From the NCBI RefSeq assembly GCF_900497805.2, contig NW_020954630.1, positions 12,176,959 to 12,240,958 on the forward strand: DNA of 64,000 bases. Reading direction: 5' to 3'. Position 1 is the first letter of the stretch; each line of letters begins with the position of its first letter. The position numbers and the translations under genes are program-made. Under the pieces are notes generated by a model. The model ran no database searches, was not told the origin of the DNA, and saw nothing but the letters and a program-made list of their open reading frames with translations. Shown in pieces: positions 21,330 through 32,743 of this stretch. The stretch is from Vombatus ursinus. Lineage: Eukaryota; Chordata; Mammalia; Diprotodontia; Vombatidae.

Positions 21330-22435
21330 TAATGTGTCTTTCACATCCTCCATTTTGACCAAAATTCTTTTTCCTCACTTCAATGGAATGCCATTATAAT
21401 TAGTTTATACTATGAATTATGTATTTTAAAAAGCATGAGTTGCTGTGATTACAAGTATTAATCAAATTCTTTTGGAACACGGAGGGAGGGAGTGTCAAAT
21501 GCACTCAAAAGGAAAAGTTGGCAAAAAGGGTAGGGTCATGCTGTGTTCAGGAAGAAGAAACGCAACTAGCTTGTGTGAACATGCAAGACAACAGGAAGAT
21601 GGGAAAAGAAAAATAGAAACAAAGTCAAAGACAGATTTCTCGTGTGGAATCTATATTCTCTGTTTTTGAGAAATAGAGGGAGAGAAATACACAAGAAAAG
21701 AAGTAAAAGCCATGGATGGGAGTAGACTAGAATTATGTAGTACCATAAGGACCCCCTTCCGTCTTTAGTTTTGCTGTAATTTCTTTCCAGAAGGCAGGTT
21801 GTACTGGATTCCAGTACTCTTATGTTTTCATCTTGCTATTTCTTTTGTTGTTGTTGTTTCATTTTGCAGTGTTTCCTGGAAAATCAACAGGCTTATTAAT
21901 AACATCAATTTCTTTTTTTAAAATCAACATTCAATTATTTTCCCAAGTTACAGAATGAAGTGTGTGATAATCTTTTTTAGTATATTATTAATCTTTTTTC
22001 TTCCAAGACTTTGAAAGCTATAATCTTTTAAAGTCAGACATTTCATATGTTACATTATAATAAAGCATGGTTTCTAAAATGCAGGTTTCTAGTGCTTTTA
22101 TATTTTTTTTTAAATTTTATTTTCTCTTCTGTTAATGGCTTCTGGAAAAATGAAAAATAAACATTTTTTGGAGAAAAGGAAATGTTGTGATTTTTTTTTT
22201 GGTGGAGGGGGTGGGGTGTTGCTTGTAAAGACTAGCAATAGTCAGAATAGGGTACCTGGTAAAGCCTTCTTATAATCTGTTACTTTTTAATGTATTTTTT
22301 CATGCATTTGTGATCTATTTCTTACCCTGTTCCTATTCAACAGCAACCAAAACTAAAGAAAAAGAAAAGCTTCATCGTAAACATTTATAGACTAGCAAAT
22401 AAATTCCCACATTGTCTATACCTGAAAATCTCTAC
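21330..22435. other. Unassigned intronic sequence
   Basis: A 74-codon open frame at 21445-21669 has no recognisable domain. T-rich runs occur around 21845 and 22105. No repeat family is clear. Confidence 0.35.
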
Positions 22436-22439
22436 ATCT

Positions 22440-22835
22440 CTGCATTTTCAGTCTATCACCTCTCTGGTAAGAGGAGAATAGTATGTCTCATCTTTAGTCT
22501 TCTGGACTCATGGTTTATCGTTGCATTTGTCAGAGTTGCTTTTCTCTGTAATGTTCTTGTTATATAAAATGTTTGTTTAGTATCAGTTCTATAAAGGTCT
22601 TCCCGTTTCCTCTGAAATTTACCCTTTCATCACTTCTCATTTTTACAATAATATTCCATTACATTCATGTGCCATAATTTGTTTAGTCAGTACCCAATAG
22701 GAAGATACCCTTCTTAGTTCAGTTTTGGGCTACTATAAAAAGAGCTACCATAAGTATTTTTGTATATAAAAGTCCTTTTCCTCTTTTCTTTGGGGTATAC
22801 TAAGCCTAGTAGTGGTTTACTTTAGTAGATTATCT
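22440..22835 (-). mobile_element. Old L1 ORF2 C-terminal fragment, antisense
   Basis: 'acaataatattccattacat', 'ttgggctactataaaaagag', 'gtatttttgtatataaaagt' and 'ctttggggtatactaagcct' match the antisense end of marsupial L1 ORF2 ('cagtagtattccattacatt...ctgctataaatatttttgta...tttgggatacagaccta'). Confidence 0.75.
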
Positions 22836-23089
22836 ACTTATGATACTCTAATTCTTGTGTGAAAAAGGGTACCCTTTGGGTCTTTGAAAACAACTACAAC
22901 TTGTAGATGAAAAGAGTAAGAGCAACATTCCTTTGACCCCTTTTTTTCTGGATAAAGTTAGGGTTTCTTAAGACTCTAAGGAGTTTGAAGCAATAAAGAC
23001 CCTCCCCTCCACAAGCAAACTTCGAGTGTATTAGATGGGATTAGTCTGACTACACTATTTTTTTTTGGCTGATCTTTCTGTAATGACTC

Positions 23090-23535
23090 TTAGTTTTTTT
23101 TTTCTGTGCTTCTTGTTTATAGTTTCTTAATTGTATACCTGGTATGAAATCAACCTGGGCATGTATGTCTTTTGATATGTTATTATTGTATTTTCCTTGC
23201 TAAAATTTTATTTAAAACTTTTACATCAGTGTTCATTAGGAATATTGGTCTATGTGTAGCTGTCTTTCTCTGTTACACATACACCATTATCTGGTTTGAC
23301 TTCCTGGTTTAGATATCAAGACCATATTTTTATCAGGAAAGGAATTTAGTAGGATCCTTTTTTTCCCCCAGTTCTTTCAAACAGCTTTTGTAACTTTAAA
23401 ATGTATTGTTCTTTAAATGTTCAGTAGAATTAGCTTGTAAATCCATCTGGTTCTGGGTTTGTTTTTTTGCTTCGGGAGCCCATTTATGGCTTTTTGATTT
23501 CTTTGTCTGAGATTGAGTTGCTTAAACCTTCTATT
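23090..23535 (-). mobile_element. Old L1 reverse-transcriptase fragment, antisense
   Basis: 'attgtatacctggtatgaaa', 'catcagtgttcattaggaat', 'attggtctatgtgtagctgt' and 'ttgtaaatccatctggttct' are antisense L1 RT-domain words (sense side encodes '...DGFT', 'NQILANR'). Confidence 0.7.
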
Positions 23536-23589
23536 TCTTATTATGTTAATCTAATATTTTATATTTTTTTTAAATATTCATGTCATCAA

Positions 23590-24180
23590 AATGATTTACC
23601 CAACCTCAGAGTTAGAAGAGACAAGAAATTATGAAGTCTAACCAGTGCCCTAAACAAGAAGCTCCTATTAATATAATATACCAGGCAAGTGATCATCCAA
23701 TCATTGCCTGAAGATCCCTGGTGACCTCCTAATTTCCAAAGCAGCTTGTTATACTTTTGGATTACTTTTAATTATAAGGAAGTTTTTCCTTAAACCCTAA
23801 ATTTTCTCCTTTGTAACTTCTGTGAAATGTTATGAGTTCCTCCTTCTGGGACCAAGTAGTGCAAGTCTAATCTTCATTCCAGGATGGCCCTTTGAATACT
23901 CAATGACAGTTGTCATACCTTCTAAATCTTTTCTTCTTCAATATAAACATAATTCCTCATTTAATATAAACTCAAGTTCCTTTTACCTTTGTGGTCATCC
24001 TCCCTTGGACAAAACTTATCAACGTCTTTACTAAAACATGGTGCTGAGAATTGAGTATTGTAGTTCAGTGATGGTAGAGTATAGTAGGACTGTTATCTCC
24101 CTAGTCCTGGAAACTGTATATTCATCTAATTATACTATCCTCTGGCTTATCTATTTCCATTTTCCTCCAATAATTTCATG
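23590..24180 (-). mobile_element. CR1/L3-like LINE 3' region, antisense
   Basis: 'cagagttagaagagacaaga', 'aaggaagtttttccttaaac', 'gggaccaagtagtgcaagtc', 'ttgaatactcaatgacagtt' and 'tatctccctagtcctggaaa' follow the same antisense order as the copies at 17145 and 36215. Confidence 0.75.
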
Positions 24181-24819
24181 ATTTTATCAAATACTTTTAT
24201 TAAACTTTAAAAAGTTCTTTGCCTCTGAAAGATCAAGTAGTTATCTATGGCTTACAACTTTTTGCCTGAAACTTCTAGAAAATTTGTAAATAAAATCAGT
24301 TGCTCTTATGTTCTTACTCTTCATTGGTTACTTCAATATCTTCCTTAGTATTTCTGCTTAGTACATACTCAAAGGCATTATCTTCTAATCTCTCTATCAG
24401 TAACAATTTTGTTGATTTTAAATAGCAGGTTTCAATTGCTTTATCACATTTCCTTTGTACCATGTACAGTTATTTCTGAAGATCCTGTTTATTTTGACAT
24501 GTAACTACAGATTGCCATTTATAATATTTTGCAGGGTTCAACAAATAGCCTTGATTTTACATAGTAAATGTATTTCAAATTATTTCAATTTTCCTATTGA
24601 AAGCTCTTGTAAAAACCCAAATGTTCCATTGGGAAAAATACCTGTTAAATAAATCTGTTAAATGTTTAAAACTTTTGGTAAGGAAAGGGTTAATGTTTGC
24701 CTTCATGCCAAGGTAGCATAGAATACATTATGACTGACATTAAAAATGTTTCCAGTGATGCTGCTTCTCTTTGAGTTTCCCATTTCTATACAGTTACTCT
24801 GTTACTCATGCTTAAAATT

Positions 24820-25165
24820 TTAATGTCATCTTTGTCTCCTCCTAGTCCTTCACCCCCTTCATCCAGTCAGTTTCCTATTATTGCTATAATCATAATACAT
24901 TTATTCTTTTTTCAGTCATGATGTATTTGAAAGAATCACTAGACTCTGGGTTCATGTTCTAGACTTCAACTATCCTTCCTACCAACAAGTCAGTTACTTT
25001 CTTTTAAGAGTCATCTTCAGTCACCTGATTTCCGTCCTCTAGAATCTCTACTATTTAATCCATCTTTCACAGTGGCTCCTAGATTAATCATCCTAATGCT
25101 TGTATCAGATCATGTCATGGCACTGCTCCAAAATAATTTTTAGGCATCATTGAGACAAAGAATAA
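24820..25165 (+). mobile_element. L2 ORF fragment with a MIR inside
   Basis: 'catctttgtctcctcctagt', 'cacccccttcatccagtcag' and 'cctagattaatcatcctaat', 'tgtatcagatcatgtcatgg' fit the L2 3' ORF. A MIR-like block (about 24905-25010, 'aatcactagactctgggttc') lies between. Confidence 0.6.
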
Positions 25166-25224
25166 CAGTTTGGTAACTTTTCTTGCATAATTCAAAATTG
25201 TTTCCTAGGTTTATTAGACTTTTC

Positions 25225-25352
25225 AAATTCACTTAACTCTGTTTACCTCAGTTTGTAAAAGGAGCTAGAGAAGGAAACAGCAAACCACTCTAGCATCTTT
25301 GCCAAATGGGGTCACGAAGAGTCAAGACATAAAAACAACTAAACAAAACATC
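25225..25352 (+). repeat. Marsupial core-SINE, 3' half
   Basis: 'tttacctcagtttgtaaaag', 'agaaggaaacagcaaaccac', 'atggggtcacgaagagtcaa' and 'aacaactaaacaaaac' form the tail of a WSINE1-like SINE. The head is missing. Confidence 0.8.
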
Positions 25353-25424
25353 TTTTGTCAACTTTGTTGATTCACTGGGTATGAGTTCAAACCTCAGGAC
25401 TGTTTTATTTTGCATTTTTCTTGT

Positions 25425-25850
25425 GATTAGTCATTTAGGGCATTTTTTTGCACATACTTTTTTTTCTTTTAAATATGGTTCGTAGCCATTGACAATTTAT
25501 GTATTAAATAATGGCCCTTGGTCATATTTTGTTGTTGTCATTTTTCAGTGTTCATATATATTTATGTTCATTTCTTTTTTATCTTGGATGTAACACTTTT
25601 ATTAGACATTCTTTTCATTTGAGTTATGTTGATTTTGTTTGTACAAAACTTTTATCATTTACTATAATAAGAGTGTGTCTTTTTTAATCTACTTTTTTAG
25701 ATATTGAATTCTGCCTCTCACCATAGATCTAAAAGATGTGTCCTTCCATTTTCTTCTATATATGACATGGCCTTTATGTTTAAGTTGTTTATTCATTTGG
25801 AGTTTATTATCACATGCATACATGTTACATTCAGCCAAAATACTTGACGA
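25425..25850 (-). mobile_element. Old L1 ORF2 fragment, antisense
   Basis: 'gtgattagtcatttagggca', 'gttgattttgtttgtacaaa', 'caccatagatctaaaagatg', 'catggcctttatgtttaagt' and 'atttggagtttattatcaca' match antisense L1 ORF2 between the RT core and the C-terminus. Confidence 0.7.
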
Positions 25851-26674
25851 TTAATATTTAAGTTTATATGAAACAACATATTCAAGATTATAAATTTGAA
25901 ATTAGGAAAAATAATTTATTTAAATAGGGCTCTTATGTATTTTAAAGTACTTGCAATTTTGGTTAATTTCAAAAAACAGTAGAAACTGACATAAAATGGT
26001 TATTTTTTTACCATTTTGTTGTTATAAATGTAGGCTCTCATTAAAATAAATAATGTTCCTGGTTTTTTTTGTTTTTTTTTTTTTTAATTTTTGAACACTG
26101 CTTCTCTTGCTGTAATTTGGTGACCCTGAAGCAGAGTTTGGAGTAAAAAGAAGAAACGATGGGGGAAAGAATACCTATTTCTATAATACTATAGAACATA
26201 TGGGTTAAAGTGTCTTTTCTTGTGGTCTAAAAGCTTCATATTAAGATGTAAACCAAACTCAGCTATGTTTGCTCCTATATGCAATTGTTGGATCTTCTAA
26301 AGACCTTTCCATGGCAAATGCTAATTTTACATAAGCAAAGTTCATGGAGGTTAGGTATGTTTAGGAACAGAAGCATTAAACTGGTTTCAGAGAAATAAAA
26401 GGAAATATGACAATAATATACATGAGTCATGTGGCCCTACTAGGGCAAGGATAGAAATAAGGTATAAGAGAGAATTCAGCCTAGTGTGGTATTCTTTATA
26501 AAGTATTTGTTTGGTGGCCCAAAATTTAACTGAGAATCATAGTCTAGATGCTTTAGAAAATGTATTGATCTTTCCCTAAGTCAAGAATTGCCAGTAGTTC
26601 TGTTTATTATAAGAGATATTGATATACTTAATTCCATAATTCAATATATGTACGTTCTTTGTGTTTTACTGCAG
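25851..26674. other. Intron end upstream of the first coding exon
   Basis: AT-rich, unique-looking DNA leading into the acceptor 'tgtgttttactgcag' at 26660-26674. No repeat is recognised apart from T-runs near 26065-26085. Splicing enhancers may lie here but cannot be read directly. Confidence 0.5.
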
Positions 26675-26689
26675 CAAAAAAGTGAATAG

Positions 26690-27085
<396 letters not shown>

Positions 27086-27100
27086 CAGATCCATTTTTTT

Positions 27101-27554
27101 CTTTTCTTTTCTTTTTTTTTTGGTGCTTAATAAATGTTTATTGAATTGAACATACTGGTCGCAGTGGAAGTAAGTCCCCTCGCCTCTCTCCTCAGTTTTC
27201 TCCTCTGTAAAATGGCATTGGACTGGATGGCCTCAGAGGCCCCATCTAGCTCTGAATCTCTGACCCTACAATTCTGTGCTGGTCACTCCCCCAGCCCCGT
27301 CTTCTTGGACTCTTTCTACTGCAGATGTTGTTGGTTTCTCTGCAGATGTGACCTCCATGTAGGTGCTAGGTAAGGCTCTTTCCAGAGCAGTCCATTCCAA
27401 CAGTGCCTGCTTTGCCTCCTTGCCCCATAATTGGCGCCTGGTCCCGGGACCTCTGGAGAAGAATGAGCATGGCCGAGGGGCAAAGTGGGGTTGGAATTGT
27501 CTCTGAGCTCCAGCTGAACCAGAGGGGCAAGGATTAGAGAAAGCTGCTAATGAC
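27101..27554 (-). pseudogene. Processed retrocopy of an unidentified transcript, 15-bp target duplication
   Basis: CAGATCCATTTTTTT occurs at 27086-27100 and again at 27555-27569, bracketing about 450 bp that is much richer in GC than the intron around it. On the - strand the insert ends with AATAAA (27129-27134), then 'catttattaagcacc', then an A-rich tail (27094-27121 read as T with a few C). That is the mark of a polyadenylated RNA copied by L1 enzymes. Its 3' portion is a THER1/MIR-like block ('gattcagagctagatggggc', 'cattttacagaggagaaaac') joined to an inverted L2 end that supplies AATAAA. The 5' portion (about 27280-27554) is unique and part of a 108-codon open frame (27266-27592) with no domain I recognise. 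It could be a host mRNA 3' end or a SINE-like family. The intact duplication and tail suggest a fairly young insertion. Confidence 0.8.
27170..27275 (+). repeat. THER1/MIR SINE block carried within the retrocopy
   Basis: 'cctcagttttctcctctgta', 'aaaatggcattggactggat', 'ggcctcagaggccccatcta' and 'gctctgaatctctgacccta' form the 3' half of a THER1-type SINE. It lies inside the retroposed sequence, so it was part of the parent transcript. Confidence 0.75.
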
Positions 27555-27711
27555 CAGATCCATTTTTTTTTTTCAAGGAAAGTTCTATACATTTGAAAAT
27601 ATCAGAAAATGTAAAAGGGTGAAAGAGCTCTTTGTTGGGAGCAAGATGAGTTCTCACCTCAAACTAAGAGAGAAGTCCCAGTCTCACTCAAGGTGAAAAC
27701 CTTACATCTCT

Positions 27712-27835
27712 AGTTAACAAACATTTATTAAACACAAACTATGTGCCAGACATTGTGCTAAGTTCCTAGGATACCAAGAAAGGGAAAAACCATCCTTCCT
27801 CTCAAGGAGCTCATAGTCTAGTGAGGAGGATACTC
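27712..27835 (-). mobile_element. L2 3' end, antisense
   Basis: 'acatttattaaacacaaact', 'atgtgccagacattgtgcta', 'ctctcaaggagctcatagtc' and 'tagtgaggagga' are an inverted L2 tail. Confidence 0.85.
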
Positions 27836-28415
27836 AACGGTCTGGATCCATTCATCTCTCCAAGAAATGTGTCTTTTCTCAAAAAGCTCTCCCATCAACT
27901 CCACCTGTCATACCGGCACATTGTGTTGCCATCAGCGATCCCTTCCACCAAATATATCTCCTGCATGTACACCAGCAGACAAAATAGCTGAGGAGGAGAA
28001 ACTCAGTTTATACTTCATTATCGTAAAATTGTAGAATTTAAGAATGAGAAAGGAACCTAGTAATAAGCACCTGAGATAAGTTGGCTTTGAAATAAATGTG
28101 TGTTGCAGCTCAGTTTTTATATAGGTAGGTAGTTATGGCTTTTTAATATGAACTAGCTCAAAGTAGTGAAAGCAAACAGCAGTGCCCCTGTAGACACACT
28201 GAAGCACAATACCAGACTTTGTGGCATAGCTGTAGACTGTCTGGAGATCATCTCTTTTAGATTATCAAACTAATGTGCCATGCTTGATTGGTTTTATCAG
28301 AAATAGAATAGATAGTAAAGGCATTGGACAGTGTGTAAAGTGAGTAGATAATAATCAAAATGCCAGTGGGTCCTGTAAGCTGTGGAAAAACCAAGGGATA
28401 GTCTTCAAATCAGAT
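27836..28415. other. Unassigned intronic sequence
   Basis: No gene or clear repeat. 'ctcccatcaactccacctgt' and nearby words are weakly L2-like. Nothing firm. Confidence 0.35.
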
Positions 28416-28955
28416 CAACCCAAAAAAATTTGTTGAGTGCCTGCTGTGATCAGAGAGCATTGTGCTAGGCACTGGATGGAGTACCGAGTTAGGTAAGACA
28501 TAGTCTTTGGCTTCACTGAGCTCACTGCCTAGCAGAAAGGTATTACAGGTGCATAAATTATCATAATACAAAAATTTAAATAAAGTACTCCTTAAGATCT
28601 AAAAGGGGAAAAGTCACTATTGAATGACAATATTCAGCAAGTTTTCCTAACAGAAGTGTCATTTGAGATCTAACCTAGGTAAAACAATTTGCTAACCTTA
28701 AAGTGTTATATAAATTTTAACTTAATATTATTTGAGTTGAACTTTAAAGGCATTGAGAGGATATAAGGGGCAGTGTTATATTAGGCTTAAGGATCTGTGA
28801 GCAACAGTATAGGTGAGAAAGTGTGGGACATGTATAAGGGATGGGAAGTAACTCAGTTTGTCTGGAGTAGAGATTGCTTAGAGGAGAAACATATGGGATA
28901 GGCTGGACCAGAGTAGTGCCAGTTTGTCAAACACCTTGAATGTTTTCTTATCTTT
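28416..28955 (-). mobile_element. L2 LINE fragment, antisense
   Basis: 'tttgttgagtgcctgctgtg', 'cattgtgctaggcactggat', 'cttcactgagctcactgcct', 'agaagtgtcatttgagatct' and 'gataggctggaccagagtag' run in antisense L2 order. A short SINE-like piece ('aaccttaaagtgttatataa', 28695-28715) is embedded. Confidence 0.75.
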
Positions 28956-29159
28956 AAGATGACAGAATGGACCAAGTGCCTCTGAAGCTTGTAAGGTTTA
29001 TGATCTTACAAACCTATGATCAATGATTTACAAATTTATAGTATATCTATATTGCCAGAGTTCAGAGAAGCAGACTTCCAATTTGTTCTATTTAGATTTC
29101 TCAAGAAACAAAGGCTAATTCTAAACTCTTTAATTATCTTTATTCTAAAAAAATGGCAG

Positions 29160-29433
29160 GTTTCGTATCAAGACCAGGAAAGAGAATATGAACAGTTATA
29201 TTACGGAATGTTAACTGAAATCTGTTTCCTATATTTATTGAAATTAAATATGTATGGAAATATATTTTGCATGAATTCACATATGTAATTGATATCATAT
29301 TGCTTGCCTTCTCAAGGGGTGAGGGAGTGAAGGACTTTGGAATTCAAAATTTTAAAAAATGAATGCTAAAAAAAGGTGTTAAATGTAATTGGGAAATGTT
29401 TCATGAGATAAATAAAAGTATGTTTTAAAAAAT
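29160..29433 (+). mobile_element. L1 3' end, sense, with poly(A) signal
   Basis: 'catattgcttgccttctcaa', 'ggggtgagggagtgaaggac', 'ggaattcaaaattttaaaaa', 'tgaatgctaaaaaaaggtgt' and 'atgtaattgggaaatgtttc' are the sense L1 3'UTR. It ends in 'gagataaataaaagtatg'. The left limit is uncertain. Confidence 0.8.
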
Positions 29434-30658
29434 ATATTATCTTTAAAATGTTTAATCTCTTTTGTGCCATTGAAGAGAGTATTTCACTAGGTTGTGATAT
29501 ATGGTAAACATTTATCGTGATAACAAAATAAGTGATAAATTAAATATGTGTTGGAAATTTTAGCAGTTTGATTTTAAATACAGTTCATGCTGGCCTTCTG
29601 ATTTCAAAACAATGTTTATAAGTGTTTTAATAATATAAAATCTAAAAGGAAGGCCTGACTTAAATGTTAGATATTCTTAAGTTACTTTTTTTTTTATTAG
29701 AAATTACTTATCCATTTGTTAAATTAGAATGGCCATGTGAAGAAAAATTATCACATTATCACAAAATCAAGAGAGGTGTCAGCCACATACTATTACAAAT
29801 CATTATCTCTGACTTGCCAGTTGAAAACATCCATATTTTTAAGTCTGAGATATAGAAACAATTTCTATTCATCGCCTACTTTCTATCTACAACTAAACAA
29901 ATTACTATTATAATAAAAAAGACCTATGAATATCTGATTTTGAAGGTCAAAACGTATTTCAGCTTTAATAATTGTGAGCAATAATTATAAGAGAGTTTTA
30001 AATTTCATATTTTTTGAGTTACTGTTTTTCTTACACATGGGGTGGCTTGGATTTGCTATTATTTTTGTACAGAAAAACTGAAAGTAGATTAGAATAACAT
30101 ATGTGACAAGCAACATTGAAAACAACTCACCAAATATGGACAATTAATATTGGATTGACAGAGTAGTTTGATTCAAATTATAATAGTAGGTTAGGACGAA
30201 GATTAATTCTACTTATCGATATTTAAGGAAATGTGATTTCTAATTTATTGTGCCATGTTGAGCAATGCAGTTTCTGAGTTTAGGAGTTCTTCTTGATGTT
30301 CCAGATATGTATAAACCAAAACAAAGTAAAAAAAGTTTTTTTCAACATGTGCAATAAAACAGGTTGCCTTTGGTTTTATTACTGCATAACTCTTATTAAT
30401 TAATTGTACCACTTAGCTTTTGCTTAATTAAATGAATGGAAGTTTTTTCCTGTTAGTTATTTTTTTATCTGAATCTACAAAAGTCCAATCAAACAAAACC
30501 CTAAGCCCATTTCCAAAAATAAAATCTTCTTAAATTAGTTCTACATTGGTATTTTTCCTCAAAGTCAAAATGAATGTAGTATAATTTTGATGTAATTGTT
30601 CTTCATGTTTTGTTTTTTTAAATTTTTCCCCCCTGTTCTGAGTGGTACTGTTCTTATT
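29434..30658. other. Unassigned AT-rich intronic sequence
   Basis: No gene. A 63-codon open frame at 29664-29855 shows no domain. Unique-looking. Confidence 0.4.
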
Positions 30659-30671
30659 GAAAATTCAAAAA

Positions 30672-30786
30672 TCAGGGGCAGCTAGATGGTGTAATGGATA
30701 GAGCACCAGACCCTGGGCAAGTCACTTAACACTGATTGCCTTCCCGTCCCCCCCCCCCCCCCCCCCCCCCGGCAAAAAAAAAAAAA
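30672..30786 (+). repeat. Short core-SINE with 13-bp target duplication and a C23 tract
   Basis: 'ggggcagctagatggtgtaa', 'tggatagagcaccagaccct', 'gggcaagtcacttaacactg' then a run of 23 C at 30748-30770 and an A-run. GAAAATTCAAAAA is repeated exactly at 30659-30671 and 30787-30799. Compared with its family the copy lacks about 70 bp of the middle (no 'gagttcaaat' section). Confidence 0.93.
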
Positions 30787-31046
30787 GAAAATTCAAAAAG
30801 CTTTTAAATATGTAAAATACTAAGCTTAAGTAATTATCAGATGAAATTATTCAATAAGGAGAGCAAATACAAACTAAAGCTAAAAAGCTTTTATTATTTA
30901 ATTTAAAAATATATTCTGACATTCCAGGTCCATTTCACAATTTGACATAAGCCTGCCTTTCCAACTTTATCTTCCACTACTCACATACTCCACCTTATTT
31001 TTTAAAAAAAACAGCAAGCATCTCTTTTTCTCTCCGCCCCACCATT

Positions 31047-31185
31047 AAAATATCTATCTATCTATCTATACATATATATATTATATATACATAATATGTG
31101 TGTATATGTGTGTATATATTTTATATATATATATACACACACATACGTATATATATGTGTGTGTGTATATATATGTGTGTGTGTA

Positions 31186-31217
<32 letters not shown>

Positions 31218-31249
31218 CACACATACATACACACACACATATATATATA
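31047..31249. repeat. Compound microsatellite TATC/TA/TG/CA
   Basis: (TATC)n leads into alternating (TA)n and (TG)n blocks (31080-31215), then (CA)n at 31216-31238. TG-rich and CA-rich halves are complementary, so the strand can fold back on itself. The open frames over it (31096-31374) are low-complexity artefacts. Confidence 0.97.
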
Positions 31250-31364
31250 GGCCTTGTAAGAAATATCTCTCCCTCTACTTTAACAAGACTGGTCTATTTG
31301 TTGTTATACTAATATCCCAGGTATATTTATACCTTATCTTTAATGTTGTTGTTTTTTTTCCCTA

Positions 31365-31655
31365 CCTAGAATAATGCCCTATTCCCTCCTTTCCTCTCAT
31401 CTTTCCTTTTCAGCTATCCAGATTCTGCCCATCCATTAGGGTTCATTTCAAATGTTACCTCCTTCATGAAACATTCTTATGAGTATTACAACCTGAAGTA
31501 ATTTCTGCCTCCTCAGAACTCCTAGAGTACTTTCTGTTGTTATTAATCTTTAGATACTTTGTCCTATACCATCTTTTGACAGTTATTGTATTGTTGTCTT
31601 ACATCATGAGCTTTTTGTATAAATATGCCCATCTTCCCACCTATTTAATAGGTTC
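31365..31655 (+). mobile_element. L2 3'-region fragment
   Basis: 'agggttcatttcaaatgtta', 'cctccttcatgaaacattct' and 'catcatgagctttttgtata' follow the L2 order ('...caaatgccacctccttcaggaagcc...gtgagctccttg'). Confidence 0.55.
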
Positions 31656-31739
31656 AACAAATTCGAATGATTGCATATAAAATTGTGAATGTATGTATTG
31701 AATTTAACACAATAGTAATACAGCTGTCCTGTTTATCTA

Positions 31740-32425
31740 TATCCCTTTCTGAACTTACTGCTACTCTTTTTTAAAATGTATTTTAATCTTTCATTGTTAT
31801 TGTTTTATTCTCTTTATGCATCACTGTCACTCTCTACCAACTCCTTCTCCCTCTTATTATCCCTTTTTTGTAACCAATAAGTATTGTTGTGCAAAAGAAA
31901 TGACCACATTAGCTATGTCTATAAATATCTGCCTGTTTTTGCACCTCTAATCAGTACATCATCTCTCTTCCAAAAGAAGGTAATCATGTTTCATCATCAG
32001 TCTTCTGCAGTCTTTCATTATTTTAATATATATTACTGTGTAAATTCTTTTTCTGGTTGCTCTTACATTATACTCTGCATCAGTAGTGTGCAAATCTTCC
32101 CAGGTTTCTTTTATTCCATCATTCATCATTGCTTACTGAACAATAATATTCCAATATTTTTATATACTACAGTTTATTCATTCCCCAGTTGGTGGAACCT
32201 ATTTTGATTGCAGTTTTGTGCTACCACAAATAATGCTGGTCTATACATTTTTAGGCATATGGGTCATTTATCTCTATCTTTGACTATTTTGGAATATATG
32301 CATAGAAGTGGCATTTCTGGTCAAAGAAAACTGTACAATATAGTGACTTACTACTTCTCCCCACATCCTGCTAACTGTTCCACAAATGCAATATGTTATT
32401 TCCCACACCTTTTCATGGGTATAAT
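31740..32425 (-). mobile_element. Old L1 ORF2 3' end, antisense
   Basis: 'gaacaataatattccaatat', 'tttattcattccccagttgg', 'ttgattgcagttttgtgcta', 'caaataatgctggtctatac', 'tttggaatatatgcatagaa' and 'gtggcatttctggtcaaaga' are antisense L1 ORF2 C-terminal words of an old subfamily. Confidence 0.75.
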
Positions 32426-32743
32426 CCACATCCTATAGCCAGAATGCATTCCTTTATTTCTTCCTTTTAGATTTCTTATTTTCCTTTACAGAGTCTTACT
32501 TCATTCCTCATCACAGCATGAAGAGAACCCAGTGAACTCTCAAAAGCTCTGCGTGTGAATAGCAAGCTTTGGTAGATTCACTATGTTGGAAAGGTTTTAA
32601 GTACATTCTTGGCATATGACAGACTTATGTCCAGTTTGCAAGAACAATCCTAGCTAGATGTGTAAGTAAACTGGCCACTTGGTAATAAAACATAGTAATA
32701 CTAAATGGCTTCAGTCCATTTTTGCAGTGATAGTTGTAGAGTG

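Noticed and set aside
31096-31374. Two overlapping open frames rich in Tyr, Ile, Val, Cys.
   Set aside because: They are translations of the TA/TG/CA microsatellite.
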